Below are positions 44,901 to 51,978 of a stretch of DNA of 64,000 bases, one piece after another. Position numbers and translations under genes: made by a program. The DNA lies in NCBI GenBank assembly GCA_965279115.1, contig OZ257137.1, positions 6,448,001 through 6,512,000 on the forward strand. The letters are read 5' to 3'. How positions within the stretch are numbered: position 1 is the first letter of the stretch; each line of letters opens with the position of its first letter. The stretch is from JAEUOS01 sp965279115. Its GTDB lineage: Bacteria > Pseudomonadota > Gammaproteobacteria > Burkholderiales > JAEUOS01. The notes under the pieces are model-generated. The model was not told where the DNA came from. It did no database searches and was given only the letters and a program-made list of their open reading frames with translations.

Positions 44901-45823
44901 ATGAAGATTGCCAGCCGCGCCTGGTCGCGATACATGCTTCCGTAGGCCTCCGCCACCGGATAGGCGGTATAGGTAAACCAGTCGGTGCCGGCGATGCGCC
45001 GGGTGGTATAAACAGTGGCGACGCCGGCATGATTGGGCGACTCGAATGTCCCCTCGAAGCCTGCCCGCATGCGGTCAACCGCCCCGATCTGCCCGGCGGC
45101 GATGGTCTGCATGATCCGCTCGGCTTTGGGATGCGCCAGCACCACGCCCTTGGCTGTAGTCACTCCCACGTATCCGGTCTCGCCCACCTTCTGGCGCGTC
45201 AGCTCGCCCAGAATGCGCGGCGACTGCAGCCTGATGACGCCCCCTACGGCCCCCGCAAAGCGGCCCGCCGGATCAAGGATTGGCATGAACATGATCACCC
45301 GTCCCTGCCCGCTGAATCGACCAACCGTCGGTTCCGACAGGACGAACCTGCCCGACTCCCGGGCCTGGCGGAAATACGCCCGATCGCCCACGTTGCTGCC
45401 GCGACGCCCGGCCAGCTCCGGAAAGTCGGCAACCACACGACCGTTCGCGTCCGCCGCCCAGAAATCGTCAAGATAGGAATGGTATTGCCCCAGCGCCTTG
45501 AGCCGCGCCGCCATCCCGGCCGGATCGGACAAGGCCGCTACCGGCGTGTCGCGCGCGAAACGTTCCAGCTGGCTTCGCTGCGCCTCGATCTTGCCGGCCA
45601 CTTCCGCCGAAAGCCGCTCGGCGATGACCGCTTGCTGCGCCGCCACACTTGCGGTGAACGTTTCCTTCATGTGGCGCGCATACATCCACCCTGAAAGTCC
45701 CAGCGCGCCTGTAATCAGGAGCGAGACGCCCAATGCCATGCGCGTTTTAAGCGTCGGAGCCCATTTCGGCACGATTCGTCCTTTGGCGAGGAAGTCCCCG
45801 TCAACTCGCGTGGCTGCGTTCAT
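41906..45823 (-). CDS. Cache-HAMP-multi-PAS sensor histidine kinase
   Basis: 1305 residues. TM1 is at about 29-49, a periplasmic double-Cache sensor at about 60-300 (GRRGSNVGDRAYFRQARESG and KVGETGYVGVTTAKGVVLAHP are typical), and TM2 at about 305-328. A HAMP domain follows, then about five PAS domains (about 395-1030), several of the PAS_3 type with R-W-L-R-x-R-G. HisKA has its His near 1070 in MSHELRTPMHAIISFANFG, and the HATPase has RDNGVGIPEDELE and GTGLGLAICREI. There is no receiver, so it needs an outside partner. Its kinase core is nearly the same as that of the upstream kinase, whose stop overlaps its start by 4 bp. Confidence 0.92.
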   Translation of the reverse strand: MNAATRVDGDFLAKGRIVPKWAPTLKTRMALGVSLLITGALGLSGWMYARHMKETFTASVAAQQAVIAERLSAEVAGKIEAQRSQLERFARDTPVAALSDPAGMAARLKALGQYHSYLDDFWAADANGRVVADFPELAGRRGSNVGDRAYFRQARESGRFVLSEPTVGRFSGQGRVIMFMPILDPAGRFAGAVGGVIRLQSPRILGELTRQKVGETGYVGVTTAKGVVLAHPKAERIMQTIAAGQIGAVDRMRAGFEGTFESPNHAGVATVYTTRRIAGTDWFTYTAYPVAEAYGSMYRDQARLAIFIAMLSLAGGVAAWLMMSRLLAPLATLERDICRIAETPGTRGLLAGEGDDEIGTLTRSFNHMLSAQVRAEAERETAFEQIGRAGAMFEALHQRAPIGMALLRVDGTFLRTNPAFQKITGYTDVELAGMREPDLTAPEFSAVDHDARVALELTGTVTPYEKAYIARGGVEVPVRVTAVVVGDEGADQSIWWLVEDITARRQMLDALRTSETEARMLSAAASHTSNMVVIADADGRIEWVNGAFEKATGYMLPEIKGRTPGSFLQGVGTDTEAVTLMRTAIAERQPFSTEVLNYAKDGRAYWVTIDCTPVFDHLGRLERFVSVERDVTSTRELYAALKTSEAKHRSIFEAARDVIWELDSAGGITMLNPAWERYTGFTVAETLGKSFVDLVVARQRQAALQAVDSIGDGSMDEFSDLICFATRDGDERWFEVRARADVNTDGQRFCVGTLHDVQDRRIAEASRRAAEDALRESQERYARAIEGASDAIWERDLRTGKFYVSERFSEMLRVDTATRPTSIEEVFNTVHPDDVASHRRHIDTMVAGVDTVIWESRFRTGDGGYRWLRVRGRAIRDAAGVPIMTSGTASDVHDARVASEELRAMQVRYQRAMDGSNDGVFEHNIATGEFYFSDRFDEILGYAPGAMPRQRAEWVKLIHPDDMAAHLAGVAAMLASPGAVMWEVRLLTAKGTYRWLRLRGIATRDGRGNPVTTSGTASDIHAARLAEAELKRHRDNLAQLVEERTAGLEAARRQAVAANLAKSEFLANMSHELRTPMHAIISFANFGVEKIDRVDSAKLLHYLKNIKKSGARLLALLNDLLDLSKLEAGKMLMNRQRTDLGGLIGEAVAEVEALARARGIEIRTSFPAVAVASVDSMRMLQVLRNLLSNAIKFTPEGGHIGVACAALPRTEVSPAGLRIDVRDNGVGIPEDELESVFDKFVQSSKTKTGAGGTGLGLAICREIMTAHGGTVHATNNVHPESGATFHLWLPETETARAALAEASLN

Positions 45824-48800
45824 TTCATTTCTTCGAGATGCTGGTGAGGCTGGATCGATGCGGCATCGCGCGACTGGCGTGCAGCAGAAGGGGATACCGG
45901 CAGCAGGACGACAAAGGTCGCGCCGGGTTGCGGCGCGGCGTTGTTCTCGGCGCGAATGCTGCCCTGGTGCGCAAGAATGATCTCGCGGCAGATCGCCAGA
46001 CCCAGGCCGGTGCCGCCGGCACCGGTCTTCGTCTTCGAGGATTGGACAAACTTGTCGAATACGGATTCGAGTTCGTCTTCAGGTATGCCGACGCCGGCAT
46101 CGCGTACCCGGATTTCAATGCCCGGCACTTGCGGGTCGCCGGCGCGGCGACCCGCCGGCAGCAGGACAGGGTGTGCCGAGATCAGCACATCGCCCTCCGC
46201 CAGGCTGAACTTGACGGCATTCGAGATCAGATTGCGGATCACCTGCAGGATGCGCGGGCCGTCCCAGACAACACCAAGCCGCGCCGGGTCGGCTTCCAGC
46301 ACCAGATGGACCTTGCGGTTCATGGCAAAAGCCTCGGCCTCGGCTATCGCGTCCGCCAACAGGGCTGCCGCGTTGACCGGCACCATCGTCATGTCCATCT
46401 TGCCCGCCTCCAGCTTGGAAAGGTCGAGCAGGTCATTGAGCAACGTAAGCAGGCGCGAGCCGCTCTTCTGGATGTTGCGGAAATAGTGCAGCAGCTTGTC
46501 GCGCTCGGCGCGGTCGGACTTGTCGACCCCGAAGTTGGCGAAGCTGATGATCGCGTGCATCGGTGTGCGCAGTTCATGCGACATGTTGGCGAGGAATTCG
46601 CTCTTGGCCAGGTTGGCGCGCTCGGCTGCTTCGCGGGACGCTTCGGCGTCCAGGCGTGCCTGCTCAAGCCCGGCGGTGCGTTCCTCCACCAGGTGTGCGA
46701 GGTTGTCACGGTGCTGCCGAAGTTCGATCTCGGCAAGCCGCGCCTCGTGAATGTCGGAGATGGTCCCCGAAGTCAGCAACAGGCTGCTGTCCGGAGCACG
46801 GCTGGCGATGCCGCGGAAGCGGACCCAGCGGTAGCCACCGTGGTCGTCGCGAAAGCGCACATCCCAACTGTGCGCCCCGGGCTTCGCCTGCATCGTCGCG
46901 ACGGAAGCAAAGTGGTGAGGGAGGTCTTCAGGGTGGATCAGGTTGCGCATGTCGTCGCGGGTACGCGGCGCCTGATCGATGGACCATCCCACGAGCTCGC
47001 AGAAGCGCGGAGAACAATAGAAGGTCCTTGCCACTTCGTCCATTTCCCAGATGCCGTCGTTGGTCCCGTCCAGCGCCCGCTGGTAGCGCGCCTTGAGGTC
47101 CTGCAGGGAGAACTCCGCCATCTTGGAATCGTGAATGTCGGTCAATGTCCCGGCGGTCATGAGCGGATTGCCCTCCGCGTCACGCACCATGCGACCGCGC
47201 CGGCGCATCCAGCGATACTCTCCCGAGCGGGTACGCATGCGCGTGTCCCATACCACCGATTCATTTGTCTTCCCAAGCCGGGCAACCGCGGCGTCGCTGA
47301 CCGGGATGTCATCCGGATGATTGAGCGCGCGCCAGGCCACGCGGGTGCGCGGCATTTCTTCCGGCGAATAGCCCAGGATCTCTGCCAGGCGGTCGGAGGT
47401 GGCAAACGCGTCCGATGCCACATCGCGCTCCCAGATGCCGTCGCTCGACCCGTCGAGCGCGCGCTGCAGGCGCTCCTGCGCCTCGGTCAGCGCCTGCATG
47501 GCGGAGCGCCGCTCGCTGATGTCGCGCATCACCGTTGAATAGAACTCCACCTGCCCGGCGTTGTTCTTGTGGCTCAAGATGACCTGTGACACCGGCAGGA
47601 CTTCACCCGCCGCGGTGATGAGTTCGGTCTCGCCTTCCCAGTGGTCCTGCATATAGGCAGTAGGCACACCTTCGTTGAAGACGCGATCGACTTCACTTTG
47701 CGAAAACATGCCGGAAACGGAGAATCCGGCCAGCGAATCGGAGGCCATGTCCCCGAAAATCCTGCGCGCCGCCGCGTTGAGGTAGGTAGCTCTGCCTTCG
47801 AGGTCGAAAGTCATGAACAGGTCCGGGCTCATCTCGATGATCTTGAGCAACCGCTCTTCACGGAAGCTTGCCTCCTGCTCATCGTGGATGTCCGACATCG
47901 ACCCGGCGACCGTGCCCTTGCCGGATTCGGTGAACACGCGACCGCGCACCCTGAACCAGCGGTAAGTGCCGTCGCGCATCTGCATGCGCAGCCGCCGGTC
48001 GAAGCCGCCGCCCGCTTCCAACATGACATCGAATTCGGCAACTGCAACCGCGCGGTCTTCTGGATGGATGCGCCGAATCACCCATTCCCAGGACTGGGTC
48101 GACTCGACGGACGGAAAACCGATCAGTTCCAGAAACCGCGGCGACAGGAAGCAATTGCCGCTGCCGATCTCGAACTCCCACACGCCGTCGGCGGTACCCC
48201 CCACCATGCGCGCAAATCGCGCCTGGCTTGTCGCCAGGTCGCGTGTCATGCGGCCGGCCAGATGCAAGGCCCGCGCGCGGGTCTGGGATAGATTGAAGGC
48301 TACCAGCGCGCCAAGGCAACTGAGCACTACGCCGCCGGCCAGGAAGCCGATTTCCTGGATCTGCTGGGAATCAGCTCCATAGTGAGGCGGCGCGACGGCG
48401 GCAACTCCCCAGATGCGGCCCCCGGCCTGAAACACGTTGGTTTGCGAAAGCACCTTCGTGTTCTCGGCCAATCCATTCAAGCGTCCCGTGACATAGCTGT
48501 AGAGGACGGATTTTCCTTCCACGCCATCAGTGAGGTCCACCACGTTGTAGTCGAAGCCGGGCGGGTTGCCGCCCGCGGCTTCGTTGACCATGTCATGGGC
48601 CAGGAACGCCGCGAAAATGAAACCCTGCAGCGCGGCGACGCGATTCTCCGGTGTATCAAGCGGCATTCCCGCGCGGTACACCGCGTTGAACATGACAACG
48701 ATGCCACGCTCATTCACCCTGGCGTCGAGCGTATGCCTGAGGACGGATGTAGCGCGCGGCTCACCCGATTCCGCTGTCGCCCGCATGGCCCCGCCGAGTT

Positions 48801-49296
48801 CCGGCATGAGCGACAGGTTGGATCCGAACATTTCCTGCATCCAAGCCGCGGAAGGCTCGCTGAACCTGACCTCTTGCGCGTCCAGCCCGCGGCCGGCGCG
48901 GTTGGACGCGTAGCCAAAACCCTTGATGGTGGACAAGTACCGGTCCACGCCAATCGCGTTCGAGAATGCCTTCCATTCCGCGATATCCACCTCCCTAGAT
49001 GCCGTGAACAAGCCCGCCCCGGAAAGCAGCATGTTGCTGAATACCTGGAGACGGGTTCCTATCAGGTCGTTGACCTGCCGCGCCTCGGCACGGAAACGCT
49101 CGTCGCTGCGCTCGCCGTTGCGGGCCGTGAGCGCCTGCCACAGAAAAAGCGCCAGGCCCAGGCCGCTCAGGAAAACCAATACCGCGGGCCATACGGACGG
49201 CCATGCCGGAAGACGCCTGCCACCGGACTCCACATTGACCATGCCGGCGTCGGGAGGCGGACGCGGTACAGAAGTCGCGAGGGCGTCGGTGCTCAT
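45820..49296 (-). CDS. CHASE-multi-PAS sensor histidine kinase, paralogue of the next gene
   Basis: 1158 residues. TM1 is at about 33-54, a CHASE-like extracytoplasmic sensor at about 80-300 (FGYASNRAGRGLDAQEVRF, RHTLDARVNERGIVVMFNAVY), and TM2 at about 318-338. Four PAS domains (about 350-860) follow, then HisKA with His near 906 in MSHELRTPMHAIISFANFG, and a HATPase with RDAGVGIPEDELE and GTGLGLAICREI. CHASE domains bind small organic ligands. There is no receiver. Sensor domains differ from the neighbouring kinase while the catalytic cores match, so the pair likely feeds one shared regulator. It ends overlapping the next start (TGA/ATG) and starts 23 bp after the diguanylate cyclase. Confidence 0.92.
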   Translation of the reverse strand: MSTDALATSVPRPPPDAGMVNVESGGRRLPAWPSVWPAVLVFLSGLGLALFLWQALTARNGERSDERFRAEARQVNDLIGTRLQVFSNMLLSGAGLFTASREVDIAEWKAFSNAIGVDRYLSTIKGFGYASNRAGRGLDAQEVRFSEPSAAWMQEMFGSNLSLMPELGGAMRATAESGEPRATSVLRHTLDARVNERGIVVMFNAVYRAGMPLDTPENRVAALQGFIFAAFLAHDMVNEAAGGNPPGFDYNVVDLTDGVEGKSVLYSYVTGRLNGLAENTKVLSQTNVFQAGGRIWGVAAVAPPHYGADSQQIQEIGFLAGGVVLSCLGALVAFNLSQTRARALHLAGRMTRDLATSQARFARMVGGTADGVWEFEIGSGNCFLSPRFLELIGFPSVESTQSWEWVIRRIHPEDRAVAVAEFDVMLEAGGGFDRRLRMQMRDGTYRWFRVRGRVFTESGKGTVAGSMSDIHDEQEASFREERLLKIIEMSPDLFMTFDLEGRATYLNAAARRIFGDMASDSLAGFSVSGMFSQSEVDRVFNEGVPTAYMQDHWEGETELITAAGEVLPVSQVILSHKNNAGQVEFYSTVMRDISERRSAMQALTEAQERLQRALDGSSDGIWERDVASDAFATSDRLAEILGYSPEEMPRTRVAWRALNHPDDIPVSDAAVARLGKTNESVVWDTRMRTRSGEYRWMRRRGRMVRDAEGNPLMTAGTLTDIHDSKMAEFSLQDLKARYQRALDGTNDGIWEMDEVARTFYCSPRFCELVGWSIDQAPRTRDDMRNLIHPEDLPHHFASVATMQAKPGAHSWDVRFRDDHGGYRWVRFRGIASRAPDSSLLLTSGTISDIHEARLAEIELRQHRDNLAHLVEERTAGLEQARLDAEASREAAERANLAKSEFLANMSHELRTPMHAIISFANFGVDKSDRAERDKLLHYFRNIQKSGSRLLTLLNDLLDLSKLEAGKMDMTMVPVNAAALLADAIAEAEAFAMNRKVHLVLEADPARLGVVWDGPRILQVIRNLISNAVKFSLAEGDVLISAHPVLLPAGRRAGDPQVPGIEIRVRDAGVGIPEDELESVFDKFVQSSKTKTGAGGTGLGLAICREIILAHQGSIRAENNAAPQPGATFVVLLPVSPSAARQSRDAASIQPHQHLEEMK

Positions 49297-49319
49297 GGTT
49301 CAATGCCCCGGGGCGACTG

Positions 49320-51077
49320 TCACGCAGCCACGAAATTGTCGGCCACACACACGCGGTTCTTGCCAGTCTGCTTGGCGCGGTACATGGCGCCGTCCGCCCG
49401 GGCGATCGCGGCATCCCTGCCCTCGCCATCCCCCATCAGGGCCACGCCCGCACTGAAGGTGATCAGCACCTTTTCGTTCTGGTAAAGGAAAAAGCGCCGC
49501 GTCAGGGTGCGCTGCACGCGCGTCATCACCGCCACCGCCTCGTCGATCGCGGTATCGGGCAGGAGCAGCACGAATTCCTCTCCGCCGAAGCGCGCCACCA
49601 CGTCCGACGGACGGACCGTATCGCGGAGAATTCCCGCCAGGTGCTTGAGCGCATCGTCGCCGGCCAGATGGCCGAGCTGGTCGTTGAGCGACTTGAAGTT
49701 GTCGACATCCAGGAGCGCCACGGAAAGCGGCGTGCCGGCCCTGCGGGTACGCGCCTCCTCGACCGTGAACGCCTCTTCCAGGCCGCGCCGGTTGAGCACG
49801 CAGGTCAGCTGGTCTTCCTTGACCAGTTGACCGACTTCGGCGAGTTCCTTCTCAAGCTGGTGTACACGCGCCTCATGCGCACGCGCGGCCTCGCGCGCCT
49901 CGTGCAGCTGGTCGCGCGAGCGTCGCATCGTCGCCTGCGCACCCCGGGTGTCCGCCAACAGCTTGCCGATGATCGTGGACAAGGCGCCGATGTTGTCGGC
50001 CGACTCGATCTGGCTGGCGTAGGCGCCAAATTTTTCGTGGTAGCCTCCGGCGGACTCGGTCAACTCGTCGAGCCGGTCGATCAACAGGGTCACCATCGAC
50101 TTCAGCGCGTTCTTGGCTTCGTCCAGCCCCCCCTTGATGGTCGCCTGCCGATAGGCGACTTCGCGGAAACCCTTCTCCGCTTCGCGCAGCGCGCGCGCGT
50201 CCAGCGGCTCGCGCAGCAATTCCTCCGCCCGCGCCATCTGGTTCTTCAGCCATTCGTCGCTGGTGAGCGTGCCGATGTTCTGCGTGAGCAGCTTTACCAG
50301 GGTGACCAGGCCGCGCATCAGGCCGTCGACGTTCTCGCCACGCAACTCCAGCTTGAGCCAGAAGGCCTTGAGCGCCGCGCCAACCTTGTTGATGTCACGC
50401 GGGCCGCCTGACTCGCGCACCAGAAGGGCCAGCCGGGCGGCGTCACCGGCGAGTTCGGGCGTGTAGCCCAGCCGGTCCGTGATCGCGAACTCGATGGTTT
50501 GTGCCAGCATCTCGCGCAGCAACGCGGCGGTCTCGGGATCCGCGGCATCCCGGTCGAGCACCGCCAGGGTGCCATGCTGGGTGCGCCCCATCGGCAGGTC
50601 GGCCCACGACTTGACCAGTGCGTTGACGCGCTGGTAGAGCTTGGCCGGTTCGGTACGCGAGTTGTCAAGCACGTGCTCGAGCGCCTCGCGCTTGCGCCCC
50701 TGGGGCAGGCCATCCTGGCGCAGTTCCCACTGCTTGAGCAGGTCGCGGATCATGGTGTGCCAAGCCAGGCTCTCGGCGCTGGCGGCGGTGGTCGCGGTCC
50801 GTTTGAACCAGGCCTCGACCTCTTCCCATTTCTGCCGCTTGAGCGCCTGCGCGAGCGCCTGGACGCTGCCCGGCGCGCCTGAGGACAGCCGCAACACGTC
50901 GGCGATGGCGCGCTCCAGTGCGGCCACCACCGGATGCACGACCGCCTCCCCGGAGACTTCGCCGTATATGCGGGAGTAGTTGTCCGGTGTGGGCGCGATC
51001 CGCCGCACCGCGAGCTGCCGGATGGTTTCACGCGCGGCTTCGGTGGGATTCATGCTGCTCGATACTGTGGTGGTCAT
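49320..51077 (-). CDS. Diguanylate cyclase with N-terminal helical region
   Basis: 585 residues from the ATG at 51077 (MTTTVSSSMNPTEAARETI); the longer frame covers the intergenic promoter region. Residues 1-410 are soluble and helical, with no recognised sensor domain, followed by a coiled coil (about 385-430). The GGDEF domain (about 430-580) has active site GGEEF and the inhibitory I-site R-P-S-D exactly five residues before it, so it should make cyclic-di-GMP with product inhibition. Substrate-binding LLDVDNFKSLNDQLGH is intact. It heads the minus-strand run with the two multi-PAS kinases. It is a candidate target of the STAS switch, as HsbD is in Pseudomonas (inference). Confidence 0.9.
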   Translation of the reverse strand: MTTTVSSSMNPTEAARETIRQLAVRRIAPTPDNYSRIYGEVSGEAVVHPVVAALERAIADVLRLSSGAPGSVQALAQALKRQKWEEVEAWFKRTATTAASAESLAWHTMIRDLLKQWELRQDGLPQGRKREALEHVLDNSRTEPAKLYQRVNALVKSWADLPMGRTQHGTLAVLDRDAADPETAALLREMLAQTIEFAITDRLGYTPELAGDAARLALLVRESGGPRDINKVGAALKAFWLKLELRGENVDGLMRGLVTLVKLLTQNIGTLTSDEWLKNQMARAEELLREPLDARALREAEKGFREVAYRQATIKGGLDEAKNALKSMVTLLIDRLDELTESAGGYHEKFGAYASQIESADNIGALSTIIGKLLADTRGAQATMRRSRDQLHEAREAARAHEARVHQLEKELAEVGQLVKEDQLTCVLNRRGLEEAFTVEEARTRRAGTPLSVALLDVDNFKSLNDQLGHLAGDDALKHLAGILRDTVRPSDVVARFGGEEFVLLLPDTAIDEAVAVMTRVQRTLTRRFFLYQNEKVLITFSAGVALMGDGEGRDAAIARADGAMYRAKQTGKNRVCVADNFVAA

Positions 51078-51235
51078 TGCCCCTGCTCTCCCGGACGCGC
51101 CAGGAACCACGCCGGAATACCCAATGGAAGGCGCGTCCAGACATCCACTCGACCACTCAAGCTTAGCTTTGACCCGCTGTGCGCGACCGGCCAAACACGC
51201 CGGGATTACGCCGCCAATTCCGCAAAAGATTGGCC

Positions 51236-51262
51236 TAAAGTTCCGCCGGGCGATGCCGATAC
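51236..51262 (+). promoter_or_regulatory. FliA (sigma-28) flagellar promoter
   Basis: TAAAGTTC-N11-GCCGATAC matches the sigma-28 consensus TAAAGTTT-N11-GCCGATAA at 14 of 16 positions with exact spacing. It ends 42 bp before the receiver start at 51305, an ideal distance, and points the right way. A GGGTGAGG Shine-Dalgarno-like stretch follows. It puts the atypical receiver, and perhaps the genes behind it, in the late flagellar class. Confidence 0.85.
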
Positions 51263-51304
51263 GCGAAGGGTGAGGAATATGTTCATCCCCGGGAACCCAG
51301 CGCC

Positions 51305-51763
51305 ATGACAACCATCATCATCTGCGACAGCGCAGCCGAACTCGCGATCTTCACCGACTTGGCCTGCGGCGCCGGAATCGAGGATGTCATCGGCTTTGAA
51401 CACCCCGCCAGCGCACTGGATTGGTGCGCGGACAACACCCCCGACCTGGTCTACGTGGATTTCCTGATGCGCGCCACCGATGGTCTGGAGGTGATACACC
51501 GCTTGCGTTCCATGCCGGCCATGCGTGAGGTGCCGATCGTATTGATGCTTCCCCACGGCTTTGAATCGGTATCCGCGCGCGCCTGGCGCTACGGCGCATC
51601 GGACTTTCTGGCCAAACCCGCGGACCCGACCGAGTTTCTGGCGCGCAGTCGCAACCTGCTGGCGCTGCGCGCGGCTCGCAAGTCCATCCAGAGCGGTCGC
51701 CCCGCGCCTGCCCTCAGGGCAGTCGATCCAGAGCTCGCGCTTCCCGGCCTGCACGTCCACTGA
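51305..51763 (+). CDS. Atypical stand-alone receiver under a flagellar promoter
   Basis: 152 residues. A receiver fold is visible with a phospho-acceptor-like Asp in LVYVDFLMRATDG (Asp52) and Lys105 in FLAKPAD. The acidic pocket is reduced, reading IIICDSAAE with one Asp. The switch Thr/Ser is replaced by Pro (VLMLPHG). Mg2+ binding and normal phosphorylation-driven switching are therefore doubtful. The 35-residue tail is unstructured with no output domain. A near-consensus FliA promoter lies directly upstream, so it is probably made with late flagellar genes and may modulate motility by binding a partner. Confidence 0.82.
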   Translation: MTTIIICDSAAELAIFTDLACGAGIEDVIGFEHPASALDWCADNTPDLVYVDFLMRATDGLEVIHRLRSMPAMREVPIVLMLPHGFESVSARAWRYGASDFLAKPADPTEFLARSRNLLALRAARKSIQSGRPAPALRAVDPELALPGLHVH

Positions 51764-51832
51764 CGTTCGCGGCATCCCGCCGCCGCATCGGCGCCGGGAT
51801 GCCCTCCAGCCGCCCGCGCGGCGGGAGATTGC

Positions 51833-51859
51833 TCAAGTTTCGGCCGTGGCGGCCGTGAA
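51833..51859 (+). promoter_or_regulatory. FliA-like promoter upstream of the hybrid kinase
   Basis: TCAAGTTT-N11-GCCGTGAA matches the sigma-28 consensus at 13 of 16 positions with exact N11 spacing, 119 bp before the kinase ATG. The -10 is less perfect than at 51236, so this is a plausible second flagellar promoter. The 51764-51978 gap holds nothing else clear. Confidence 0.5.
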
Positions 51860-51978
51860 CCCGAATAGCAGCGACCGGTTGCGCTGCCAACGGGAACTCG
51901 AGCCATGCTGATATCACGGCGGTCAAATCAAACTTGCAAGCCTGCCACCCATGGTGGCAAGCGCGGTGGCGTGCGCGC

